Shown here piece by piece: positions 16,823 through 25,290 of a DNA stretch of 64,000 bases. The stretch's first letter is position 1, and each line of letters opens with the position of its first letter. This stretch comes from Mariniphaga sp041687255 (GTDB lineage Bacteria > Bacteroidota > Bacteroidia > Bacteroidales > Prolixibacteraceae), in NCBI GenBank assembly GCA_041687255.1, contig JAWLCL010000009.1, positions 62,001 through 126,000 of the forward strand, written 5' to 3'. Below the pieces are notes generated by a model. It was not told the origin of the DNA, made no database searches, and was given only the letters and a program-made list of their open reading frames with translations. The position numbers were made by a program, and so were the translations under genes.

Positions 16823-18622
16823 CTATTCCCGGCTGGTATAAAAGCGTTTTAGGATTGAACCATCGTTTGCTTCTTTTGAAAGTGATTCAATGGTAGCTTT
16901 GGGCACGTTGTTCACATCGAGAACGATTAGTCCATCGAGGCAGTTATTAAACTTCGGGTCCACGTTGAACGAAATGATTTTTGCATTCAGTTTGATGTAT
17001 TTCTTTAACAGCACAGGCAGGCCTGAATTCAGTTCATCAAGATCGCCAATTGCTTTATCCAGGCGGTTGATATCATGTTCCATGGTTTCCATAAGGATGT
17101 TAACTTCAGGATTCCTGCTTTTAAACTTATAGCTGTTCCTGGGGCGAACATGCTGTGCCATTTTCCAGTTCAGATGGTTTTGCATGATGAAGCGGATGAT
17201 GAGGTCCTTCGAAATCTTTGAATAATTGTTGCTGATGCTTACCGGTCCAATAAGGTACCGGTATTCGGGATTTTTCAGCAGGAAGTACAATATTCCTTTC
17301 CACAACAGAAACAGCGGCATGGGCTTCCGCTGGTATTCTTTTATTACAAACGAGCGGCCAAGTTCAAGGCTTTCGCTTAATACAGGTTTAAATTCATCGC
17401 TGATTCGGAAAAGCGAGTGAAGGTAAAAGCCGCGCTTTCCGAATTGACCCAAAATATCTTTCCCTTTACCTATGCGGTATGCCCCAACTATGCGCTTTTC
17501 TGTTTCATCCCAGATGAACATCTGGTGATAGTACAAATCAAATTCATCGATGTCGATGTTCCGGTTGGTTCCTTCTCCCACTTCACGAAAGGTTATTTCC
17601 CGCAAACGACCTATTTCGGTAAGGATATTAGGAATATATTGGGGGGGTGTACAGAAGACCACGTAGTTCTTCAGGTTAAACAGCGTAAATTTTTCCCTGA
17701 TTTTTTGAATTTCCTCCAGAATCTTTTTCCTGTCGACAGGATCAATTATTTCCTCAGTTTTGTGTTGTGGCTTAAGGCTGTAATTAAAAAAACGTTTCAC
17801 CTCCAGGGGTGATTCCATGCTGTAGGTCTTTGCCCTTAGATACCTTCCAAACTGGTAAATGTCGCAAAACTTATCCTGCTCTTCTGCTTTGATGGCATTT
17901 CCTATACGTATCTTGATTATTTTATGCTTTTTGCTCAGCAATTCTGAAGGAAGCCTTACCTGCCGCAATGAGGGATGAATTTTAGCTGCCAGATGAAACA
18001 GGCGGCTGTTGGTTCCCTGAAAGTGAACAGGAATAACAGGTACCCGTGCTTTCTTTATGAATTTTACCACAGGCAATTGCCACACCTGATCGGTTATTGT
18101 TTCGAAAGTACCATAGGTGCTTAACCCCCCTGCCGGAAACAGACACAATAAACCTCCCGACTGAAGGTGGCCTGTTGATTCAACTGCTCCTCCGGTAAAT
18201 ACCTCTGTGTTTGTTTGTTGATGGTTTTCAAAAGAGGCATCACTGATGAAAAATTCCGACAGTGGTTCTACTTTTTGCATCAGAAAGTTGCCGATTACTT
18301 TTACATCGGGTCGCAACTGCGAAAGGTGTTTTATAAGCAGAAGACTATCGAATCCGCCGTACGGATGGTTTGCCACAATAATGCACGGGCCGGCCGGAGG
18401 TACTTTTTTCAGTTCACTTTCGTCGAATTCAATTTTAAATTCCAGGATATTGATGATTGCATTTATGAATTCGATTCCTCTTTTTTCAGCAATTTGTTCG
18501 TAAATTTTATTCAGCTTATTGAACCGGAGGATATACATTAAAAATTTGGCAAAGTATTCGCCTCCAAGAAGAGAGAAGACTGGTGGAGCCTTAAAAATAT
18601 CGTTCAACTTTAACAGTTCCAT
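16823..18622 (-). CDS. bifunctional aminolipid synthase (OlsF-like: O-acyltransferase plus GNAT N-acyltransferase)
   Basis: A 599-residue fusion. The N-terminal part (about residues 70-260) is a lysophospholipid acyltransferase domain, with NHPYGGFDSL as the His-Asp catalytic motif and LCLFPAGGLSTYG as the acceptor motif. The C-terminal part (about residues 300-500) matches the hemolysin-like/OlsB N-acyltransferase fold: FTLFNLKNYVVFC, LREITFREVGEGTNR, DEFDLYYHQMFIWDE and the ELGRSFVIKEYQRKPMPLFLLWKG segment. Such fusions make ornithine or glycine lipids in Bacteroidota, whereas Bacteroides itself uses two separate proteins. The head amino acid (ornithine, glycine or lysine) cannot be told from sequence. 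Confidence 0.83.
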   Translation of the reverse strand: MELLKLNDIFKAPPVFSLLGGEYFAKFLMYILRFNKLNKIYEQIAEKRGIEFINAIINILEFKIEFDESELKKVPPAGPCIIVANHPYGGFDSLLLIKHLSQLRPDVKVIGNFLMQKVEPLSEFFISDASFENHQQTNTEVFTGGAVESTGHLQSGGLLCLFPAGGLSTYGTFETITDQVWQLPVVKFIKKARVPVIPVHFQGTNSRLFHLAAKIHPSLRQVRLPSELLSKKHKIIKIRIGNAIKAEEQDKFCDIYQFGRYLRAKTYSMESPLEVKRFFNYSLKPQHKTEEIIDPVDRKKILEEIQKIREKFTLFNLKNYVVFCTPPQYIPNILTEIGRLREITFREVGEGTNRNIDIDEFDLYYHQMFIWDETEKRIVGAYRIGKGKDILGQFGKRGFYLHSLFRISDEFKPVLSESLELGRSFVIKEYQRKPMPLFLLWKGILYFLLKNPEYRYLIGPVSISNNYSKISKDLIIRFIMQNHLNWKMAQHVRPRNSYKFKSRNPEVNILMETMEHDINRLDKAIGDLDELNSGLPVLLKKYIKLNAKIISFNVDPKFNNCLDGLIVLDVNNVPKATIESLSKEANDGSILKRFYTSRE

Positions 18623-18724
18623 TTCAGATTTAATAAGGATTCCAAAAAAAACCAGATAATTTCAGGAATAAAATTAGTATGTTTTTTATCATATACCGAA
18701 TTAATTTGTTATTCTTGGCAAGGC

Positions 18725-20566
18725 ATGGATCAAAAAAGTTATACAGAAAGAAACAGCAGGTGGTTGCCCGCTTCCAGGAAGGAGATGCAGGCAATGGGAT
18801 GGCAGCAGGCCGATGTAATACTTTTTACGGGAGATGCTTATGTAGATCATCCTTCATTTGGGGCTGCTGTTATCGGCAGGATTATGGAAGCCGAAGGACT
18901 AAAAGTGGCTATAGTGCCGCAGCCAAACTGGCAGGATGATTTACGGGATTTTAAAAAACTGGGCGCTCCACGATTGTTTTTTGCAGTAACCGCCGGCAAT
19001 ATGGATTCCATGGTAAACCATTATACCGCGGGTAAACGCAGGCGCTCGGATGATGCCTACACACCGGCAGGCAGAGCCGGGCAACGGCCTGACTATGCTA
19101 CTGTTGTTTATTCCAACATCATCAGGCAGCTTTTCCCTTCGGTGCCTCTTGTAATCGGTGGCATTGAAGCTTCCCTGCGGCGGCTGACCCATTACGACTA
19201 CTGGTCCGACCGGCTTAAGCCTTCCATAATTGCCGATTCAGGCGCCGACCTGCTTTTTTATGGTATGGGTGAAAAATCGATAGTTGAATTCATCCGGCTT
19301 ATTCAAAGGGGCGTGCCTGTTAAAAACCTTACAACAATTCCGCAAACGGCTTTCCTTGTGAAAAAAGGGGAAAGCTATCCCACTAAAAAAGAATGGGACG
19401 AGTTTGAGCTTGCCTCACATGAAGAGTGTCTGGAAGACAAAAAAAAGTATGCCCGCAACTTCATGCATATAGAAGAGGAATCAAATAAAATGGAAGCCAA
19501 AAAGCTGGTGCAGCAAGTTGGCAACGAGCAGGTGGTGGTTAATCCGCCCTGGCCGGTTTTCCAGGAACAGGAGATTGACAAGGTTTATGATTTGCCGTTT
19601 ACACGTTTGCCTCATCCCCGCTACAATGGCAAGGGGGCCATTCCTGCCTATGACATGATACGGCATTCCATTAATATCCATCGCGGATGCTTTGGAGGGT
19701 GCACCTTTTGCACTATTTCAGCCCACCAGGGAAAATTTATTGCCAGCCGTTCCGAGGCTTCTATTCTCAGGGAAGTGGAGAAAGTGACTCAAATGCCCGA
19801 TTTCAAAGGTTATATTTCCGATTTGGGCGGGCCTTCGGCCAACATGTACAGGATGAAAGGTGTGCATGAGGTGATTTGCCGTAAGTGCAAACGTCCTTCC
19901 TGCATATTTCCGAAGGTTTGCAAAAATCTGGATACCAGTCATAAGCCTTTGCTCGAGCTGTATGAAAAGGTACGGAACCATCCGAAAATTAAAAAAGCCT
20001 TCATTGGCAGCGGCATCCGTTACGATTTAATACTTGAACCTTCGGGCAATGAAACCACTGATAAGTTTAACAGGCAGTACCTTCGCGAGGTAATAAAACA
20101 TCATGTTTCGGGAAGGTTGAAAGTGGCACCTGAGCATACTTCAGAGCAAGTACTTCAATATATGAGGAAACCTTCATTCTCACTTTTTCAAAAGTTGACA
20201 CAGGAGTTCAAAAAGATCAATGCCGATGAAAACCTGGACCAGCAGTTGATACCTTACTTTATTTCCAGTCATCCGGGAAGCACGCCTGAAGATATGGCCA
20301 ATCTGGCTGTTCAGACTAAACAAATGGATTTCAGATTAGAGCAGGTGCAGGATTTTACACCTACCCCGATGACCCTTGCAACGGTAATTTACTACTCGGG
20401 TTATCATCCCTATACGCTTGAGAAAGTATATACCGCCCGCAGCCGAAAAGCAAAGCTGGAACAGCGGAAATTCTTTTTCTGGTACAAACGAGAATACCGG
20501 AAGTCAATCATTCAGGAATTGAAAGCAAAAAAGAGACAGGACCTGATTGACCAGCTGTTTAAATAA
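18725..20566 (+). CDS. YgiQ family radical SAM protein
   Basis: A 613-residue protein with an N-terminal B12-binding-like region (residues 15-190, FTGDAYVDHPSFGAAVIGRI) and a radical SAM core holding C322, C326 and C329 (RGCFGGCTFC). A second cysteine group (CRKCKRPSC and the downstream C) lies near residues 385-400. The C-terminal region with QVQDFTPTPMTLAT is a family hallmark. Biochemical function of YgiQ is unknown. The start is the ATG at 18725 (MDQKSYTERN). Only 11 bp separate it from the DUF4197 gene. Confidence 0.92.
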   Translation: MDQKSYTERNSRWLPASRKEMQAMGWQQADVILFTGDAYVDHPSFGAAVIGRIMEAEGLKVAIVPQPNWQDDLRDFKKLGAPRLFFAVTAGNMDSMVNHYTAGKRRRSDDAYTPAGRAGQRPDYATVVYSNIIRQLFPSVPLVIGGIEASLRRLTHYDYWSDRLKPSIIADSGADLLFYGMGEKSIVEFIRLIQRGVPVKNLTTIPQTAFLVKKGESYPTKKEWDEFELASHEECLEDKKKYARNFMHIEEESNKMEAKKLVQQVGNEQVVVNPPWPVFQEQEIDKVYDLPFTRLPHPRYNGKGAIPAYDMIRHSINIHRGCFGGCTFCTISAHQGKFIASRSEASILREVEKVTQMPDFKGYISDLGGPSANMYRMKGVHEVICRKCKRPSCIFPKVCKNLDTSHKPLLELYEKVRNHPKIKKAFIGSGIRYDLILEPSGNETTDKFNRQYLREVIKHHVSGRLKVAPEHTSEQVLQYMRKPSFSLFQKLTQEFKKINADENLDQQLIPYFISSHPGSTPEDMANLAVQTKQMDFRLEQVQDFTPTPMTLATVIYYSGYHPYTLEKVYTARSRKAKLEQRKFFFWYKREYRKSIIQELKAKKRQDLIDQLFK

Positions 20567-20577
20567 TTATAAATACA

Positions 20578-21345
20578 ATGACAATGAAAAATAGTAAAGT
20601 TGCAGCCTTTCTTTCCCTTGTTTTTTTATTTTCCTCATGTGCCGAATTGATGCAAATTGCCCAGGAAGCAGCCGGAGGAGATAAACCGTTAACCCGGACT
20701 GAAATTGTTGCAGGGTTAAAGGAAGCGCTAATTGTTGGCACCAACTCGGCAGTCGAAACCCTGGGAGTAACCAATGGTTATTACGGCGATGAAGCTGTAA
20801 AAATATTGCTTCCTCCTGAAGCCGGTGCCATAATAGAAAACATTGGAAAGATACCCGGCGGGCAGGCTTTGGTCGATGATGTGTTGCTGCGTATTAACCG
20901 TGCTGCAGAAGATGCTGTTTCGGAAGCCGCACCAATTTTCGTAAACAGCATTAAAAGCATGACAATTAACGATGCAGTTGGAATTCTTAAAGGTGAAGAT
21001 GATGCTGCCACACAGTATCTGCACCAAACAACTTACGACCAGCTCTTCAATTTGTACAGTCCAAAAATTGAAGCTTCACTCGACAAGAAACTGGTAGGCA
21101 ATGTTTCCACCAGCCAAAGCTGGAATGCTCTTGTGGGAAGGTGGAATGAAATGGCACGTTCGGTGGTGGGGCAGGTAGCCGGACTTAAACCTGTAAATGT
21201 TGATTTGGAGGATTATCTCACCGAAAAAGCGCTCGACGGGCTGTTCCTGAAAATAGAAAATGAAGAACAGCGGATAAGAGAAAATCCTGCCGCCCGCGTA
21301 ACTGAGTTGCTGAAGCGGGTATTCGGTTCTGTTGATGCCGGTTAA
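20578..21345 (+). CDS. DUF4197 family lipoprotein
   Basis: A 255-residue predicted lipoprotein (signal peptide with FLFSSC, Cys about 21). The body shows the DUF4197 features: EIVAGLKEALIVGTNSAVETLG, ILLPPEAG and the TINDAVGILKGEDDAATQYL segment, predicted largely alpha-helical. Function unknown. It lies 11 bp after ygiQ, so probably co-transcribed. The start could equally be the second Met (MKNSK, 20584). Confidence 0.88.
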   Translation: MTMKNSKVAAFLSLVFLFSSCAELMQIAQEAAGGDKPLTRTEIVAGLKEALIVGTNSAVETLGVTNGYYGDEAVKILLPPEAGAIIENIGKIPGGQALVDDVLLRINRAAEDAVSEAAPIFVNSIKSMTINDAVGILKGEDDAATQYLHQTTYDQLFNLYSPKIEASLDKKLVGNVSTSQSWNALVGRWNEMARSVVGQVAGLKPVNVDLEDYLTEKALDGLFLKIENEEQRIRENPAARVTELLKRVFGSVDAG

Positions 21346-21490
21346 CCGGAAGAATGTTTCTTTTTGTAAATTTTTTTTCTGTTGATAAGTTCATTATCGT
21401 TAGAAATTACTACATTGTTTAACGGGAAATAAGGCATTCGTAAAGCTTTAATTGCTGACTTAAGTGTTTAATGTATAAAAATTAACAGCC

Positions 21491-21907
21491 ATGAGACTTG
21501 AATTCCAACGTGTAGAAGAAGCGAACGATCTGGTCAACCAATTAATTGAACACCATCCGCATTCAATATTTTTAACCAATCACGATTTTAAAATTATATA
21601 TTTTAATAAAGCGTTTCAGAAACTTACCAAGAGCGATAAAGAGGATATCTTGAACCATGAGTTTTGTGAGATCATGGGCTGTACAGAAAGGGGAAACCCG
21701 GTTTCAAGGGATGATAATTTTTGCAAGGTTTGTCAGATGAGGGAGCTGCTTTCAGGGTCTAACCTGTCGGAACTTACCCTAATTCGTGATTTCAATATTC
21801 ACAATAAAATGGTTACCAAGCACCTTCATATCGAGGCACATCGGTTGGTTATGCGGGGGCATAAATACCGGCTTGTAGTTATTGAAGACAGGACTCAAAA
21901 GCATTGA
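21491..21907 (+). CDS. stand-alone PAS domain protein with a four-cysteine cluster
   Basis: A 138-residue single PAS domain (about residues 18-135: IFLTNHDFKIIYFNKAFQKLT is the typical first half). Four cysteines occur in a CX4C-X13-CX2C arrangement (C59, C64, C78, C81), suggesting a metal, Fe-S or redox-sensing site. No output domain is attached, so it would need to act through a partner. It stands alone and converges on the molybdenum hydroxylase operon. Confidence 0.78.
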   Translation: MRLEFQRVEEANDLVNQLIEHHPHSIFLTNHDFKIIYFNKAFQKLTKSDKEDILNHEFCEIMGCTERGNPVSRDDNFCKVCQMRELLSGSNLSELTLIRDFNIHNKMVTKHLHIEAHRLVMRGHKYRLVVIEDRTQKH

Positions 21908-21962
21908 GGGGTTATCCCGAGGGGCTGCAATAATATTGCGTAACATAAAGGATTATAAAAAG

Positions 21963-22034
21963 AATTCGCGCAAAGGGCAGAAAGCAGGCGGCATTTTAAA
22001 AATGCTTTATTGCTTAATCCTCTTTGCGCGAATT
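21963..22034. repeat. inverted repeat with nested hairpin between convergent genes
   Basis: A perfect 13-bp inverted repeat (AATTCGCGCAAAG at 21963-21975 and its complement at 22022-22034) encloses a second perfect hairpin (GCATTTT-A-AAAATGC, about 21991-22005). It lies exactly between the convergent PAS and molybdenum hydroxylase genes and could be a small mobile repeat or a bidirectional terminator. Confidence 0.6.
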
Positions 22035-22061
22035 TATTTAGTATCCCTAATGTACGTATAG

Positions 22062-24212
22062 TTATCCTTTTTGTTTTAATGCCTCAAGCACCCGTTCAGG
22101 GGTTATGGGCTGGCGGAATACCCTGGCTCCGCATGCTTCAAACACTGCATTGGCAACAGCTCCTCCCACACAGATGATGGCCGGTTCGCCACCTCCCTGG
22201 GCAGGCTCATCCATGGCATCAACAAATGCAGTTTCTATAACCTCTGGGATATCAGAGAAATAAGGTATCCGGTAGTTGCTAAAGTTGGTGGTTTTCACGT
22301 CGCCCCAGTCGAATTCGATATCCTCCATAAGAGAGTATCCCAGACCCATATTAACACATCCTTCGGCCTGAATTATAGCGCCCTGCGGGTTAACCAGCTG
22401 CCCCATGTCCTGGCCTACAACAGCGCGTTTTACTTTCACCTGTCCATTTTGTGTATTCACATCCGCTTCAACAATAATGGTAACATAAGTGCCGGCATCG
22501 AAACCTACAGCAATTCCACGGCCCGTACCTTTTGGCGGCTTTTCTTTTGTCCACCCGAATTTATCTGCAGCAGCTTTCAATGAATTGATGGCGCGTTGGT
22601 TACTCATATTCTTTAAACGAAATTCAAGGGGGTCCATGCCAATGCTGTGTGCCATGATATCGATCTGCGATTCCCTGGCAAAGGTGTTAGTATTGTTTCC
22701 GGGGGCACGCCATGCGCCTGTTCCGAAAGGATGCACATCTTGTCCGTTGATGTTGGTTGTCCGGTGGTTCGGAACATCGTAAAACAGTTCCGTTCCCCGA
22801 TCTCCTGCACAATAGATGTCGAAATCCCAAAGCTTAATAAAACCATCTTTGGTAATACCTGAATTCACCTTTAATACGGCAGCTGGCCGGAACATGTCGT
22901 ACATGAACTCCTCCTGGCGGTTCCACATCAGCTGCACAGGTGTGCCTTCCACCATCCGGGCTATGCGTGCAGCTTCCACTGCCTGGCGGTTGTATATTTT
23001 ACCACCAAACCCACCGCCCAGGTATATCTGCTTAATGTGAACATCCTCTTTAGGAATCCCGAGCCTTTCCGCCACTTCCTGCCGGGTGCCGAAAGGGGTC
23101 TGCGAAGAAGCCCACATTGTTATTTTTCCATCTTCATATAAGGCAGTTGCAGCATGGGTCTCAATAGAAGCATGAGCTTTGTAGCCATCATGATACTCGT
23201 TTTCAAATGTTAAATCCGATACCTTTTTGCCGTCTTCAAGGTTGCCTCCCTCATACCTTACCCTCCGGTTGGTGGCTGTTTTTTTTATGTGTTCGAAAAT
23301 GCTCTCATTATCGGCCTTTGAAGGAAGCTTCTCCCATTCAGCTTTAACCATGAATCTTGCCCGCTCGGCTATTTCAGGGTTTTCGTGAAGCAGAACAATC
23401 AAATCGTCATCTTTTTTTATCTGCAGCCCCTGAATTTTTTCAGCTTCCGTAGTGTCGATTGAAATGAGTTTTGCACCGTGGGCATCAGGCCTCACGATAG
23501 CTGCATGCAGCATGCCCGGAAGGCGTATGTCGGCACTGTATAGAGCCTTGCCTGTTACTTTCTCCACAGAATCCATCCGGTGAAAAGACTTCCCGATTAC
23601 ATTAAACTCTTCCGGTTTTTTAAGTTCCGGCTTTTCCGATACCGATTGAATAATTTTCTGGCCGTTTGTCAGTTCTGCATAAGTAACGCTTTTACTGCTG
23701 TCGGTTTTATGAATTATTTTCCCGTTCTCTGCTTTTAATTGGCCAACAGGTACTTCCAGCTTTTCGGAAGCCAGTTTTTTCAATACTTCCCGTGCCTCGG
23801 CAGCTGCTGCCCTGATAAGCGGGTCGTGAAACCGGGTAGTGAGTGAGCCCCAGGTGCCGTCATCGTGGGGTACGAGGTTGGTGTCGCCCATAATCATATC
23901 CACCTGGTTGATATCAACTTCCAATTCATCGGCCAGGGCCTGCGCAAGCGAGGTGTTAATTCCCTGGCCCATCTCTATTTTACCGGAATAGCATTCAACA
24001 CGACCGTCCTCTTTTACCCTTAGAAAAGCATTGAATTGCGGAAATTCATCTTCTTGCAGGCTTTTATAGCCCACGCGGAAAGCCAGCTGGCTCAGTGAAA
24101 ATACTATAATTACGCCTCCTCCAAGGTTTTTCAGGAATTCGCGCCGGTTTACCTGTGTAGGCGGTGTATTTACATCGTGGAAATAGAAACTGTCAATTTT
24201 ATCTGCTTTCAT
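22062..24212 (-). CDS. periplasmic molybdopterin-binding hydroxylase large subunit (IorB-like, xanthine dehydrogenase family)
   Basis: A 716-residue subunit, started at the ATG 24212 that overlaps the upstream stop (ATGA); the open frame continues upstream but only inside the Fe-S gene. A twin-arginine signal, NRREFLKNLGGG followed by a hydrophobic stretch, lies at about residues 22-45, so folded export is likely. Molybdopterin-binding motifs seen are GGGFGGK and FGTGAWRAPG; the catalytic glutamate is E676 in QGGGEPAI. The two-subunit layout with the 2Fe-2S protein and no FAD subunit resembles isoquinoline 1-oxidoreductase or aldehyde oxidoreductase types that pass electrons to a cytochrome. 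Substrate (aldehyde or N-heterocycle) is undetermined. Confidence 0.88.
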   Translation of the reverse strand: MKADKIDSFYFHDVNTPPTQVNRREFLKNLGGGVIIVFSLSQLAFRVGYKSLQEDEFPQFNAFLRVKEDGRVECYSGKIEMGQGINTSLAQALADELEVDINQVDMIMGDTNLVPHDDGTWGSLTTRFHDPLIRAAAAEAREVLKKLASEKLEVPVGQLKAENGKIIHKTDSSKSVTYAELTNGQKIIQSVSEKPELKKPEEFNVIGKSFHRMDSVEKVTGKALYSADIRLPGMLHAAIVRPDAHGAKLISIDTTEAEKIQGLQIKKDDDLIVLLHENPEIAERARFMVKAEWEKLPSKADNESIFEHIKKTATNRRVRYEGGNLEDGKKVSDLTFENEYHDGYKAHASIETHAATALYEDGKITMWASSQTPFGTRQEVAERLGIPKEDVHIKQIYLGGGFGGKIYNRQAVEAARIARMVEGTPVQLMWNRQEEFMYDMFRPAAVLKVNSGITKDGFIKLWDFDIYCAGDRGTELFYDVPNHRTTNINGQDVHPFGTGAWRAPGNNTNTFARESQIDIMAHSIGMDPLEFRLKNMSNQRAINSLKAAADKFGWTKEKPPKGTGRGIAVGFDAGTYVTIIVEADVNTQNGQVKVKRAVVGQDMGQLVNPQGAIIQAEGCVNMGLGYSLMEDIEFDWGDVKTTNFSNYRIPYFSDIPEVIETAFVDAMDEPAQGGGEPAIICVGGAVANAVFEACGARVFRQPITPERVLEALKQKG

Positions 24213-24691
24213 GACTGACCAACTCCTTTCTTTGTTTTTGAAACAGAAGCGATGGCATCGATAATGCGTGTATGAGCACCGCACCTGCAAAGGTTATCTT
24301 CCATTCCTTCGATAATCTCCTGCCTTGAAGGGTCAGGATTTGCTTCCAGCAGCCCCACTGCATTCATAATCATGCCGGGTGTGCAATACCCGCATTGCAG
24401 GGCATCGTTGTCAACAAAAGCCTGTTGCACCGGATGAAGTTCACCGTTTTTGGCAAGCCCTTCAATTGTTGTAATATTTGCACCTGCAACATCTTCCATC
24501 ATTATTCCGCACGACCGCACCGGGTTTTTGTCCCAGAGTACAGTGCATGAGCCACAATAACCTAACCCGCAACCGTATTTTGTTCCTGTCAGGTTGAAAT
24601 GTGAGCGCAGCACCCAAAGTAAAGTGTGGTCAGGTTCGACCTCAACTTCCACTTGTTTACCGTTTAAAACAAACTGAATCTTTTCTGCCAT
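24209..24691 (-). CDS. (2Fe-2S) small subunit of the molybdenum hydroxylase (IorA-like)
   Basis: A 160-residue protein with two [2Fe-2S] domains. The plant-type ferredoxin cluster ligands are C41, C46, C49 and C61 (GCGLGYCGSC); the helical second cluster uses C100, C103, C135 and C137 (CGYCTPGM and NLCRCG). It transfers electrons from the molybdenum centre. The stop overlaps the start of the large-subunit gene by four bases, so the two are coupled. It has no signal of its own, so if the complex is exported it probably travels with the Tat substrate. Confidence 0.94.
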   Translation of the reverse strand: MAEKIQFVLNGKQVEVEVEPDHTLLWVLRSHFNLTGTKYGCGLGYCGSCTVLWDKNPVRSCGIMMEDVAGANITTIEGLAKNGELHPVQQAFVDNDALQCGYCTPGMIMNAVGLLEANPDPSRQEIIEGMEDNLCRCGAHTRIIDAIASVSKTKKGVGQS

Positions 24692-24693
24692 AT

Positions 24694-25290
24694 TTATTTG
24701 ATTTTATTGATTTCATTTATGTAATCTGCCGGAGTGTCTATGTCTCTTGTTATTTCTGCAGCCTCGCATTCAATTTCAAAAATATCTTCTTTGAATTTTT
24801 CCATGAGGCCCCTTAACCCTGTTTGAGGGTCAAGATTTTCTATTTCATTTTTATATTTAGTCTCTATCAGCACCGGGTGTCCTCGCTTTCCTGTGAAAGT
24901 TGGTATAACGATACCTTTGCGGGAGCTTTTCCACGCTTCAATTATCCGAAAGGGAACAGTAACCGGGATTTGGGGCTGATCGCCTAAAAACAACATTACC
25001 GCCAATGCATCGTCAGGCACTGCATTAAACCCGCAGATGACTGACGAGAGCATCCCCGATTCGTAATTGGGATTGTAGCAGAACTTCAATTCTCCGCTAC
25101 CGGCCTGTTCCCTTATTTCGTCCCTGTGGGAACCGAGCACCACCAAAACATTGCCGTTTGTCGCATGCATTGCTGTATTTGCCACCTTGCGTATAATGGG
25201 TTCACCCTGATACGGCAGCAGAAGTTTTTGCTTCTGCATCCGGGTTGATTTGCCGGCAGCAAGTACTATTGACCAGATTTCTGGTTTCAT
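24694..25290 (-). CDS. MocA-like molybdenum cofactor nucleotidyltransferase
   Basis: A 198-residue MobA/MocA-type NTP transferase. The N-terminal nucleotide-binding loop reads SIVLAAGKSTRMQKQKLLLP, followed by LFLGDQPQ (metal-binding Asp) and IPTFTGKRGHPVLI. These enzymes attach CMP (or GMP) to molybdopterin for xanthine-dehydrogenase-family enzymes. It starts within the last four bases of the xdhC-like gene (ATGA) and is followed 2 bp later by the Fe-S subunit gene, supporting a dedicated cofactor role. Confidence 0.88.
   Translation of the reverse strand: MKPEIWSIVLAAGKSTRMQKQKLLLPYQGEPIIRKVANTAMHATNGNVLVVLGSHRDEIREQAGSGELKFCYNPNYESGMLSSVICGFNAVPDDALAVMLFLGDQPQIPVTVPFRIIEAWKSSRKGIVIPTFTGKRGHPVLIETKYKNEIENLDPQTGLRGLMEKFKEDIFEIECEAAEITRDIDTPADYINEINKIK

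Noticed and set aside
18679..18939. 86-residue frame overlapping the YgiQ start
   Set aside because: Out of frame with a confident radical SAM protein and unrelated to any family.
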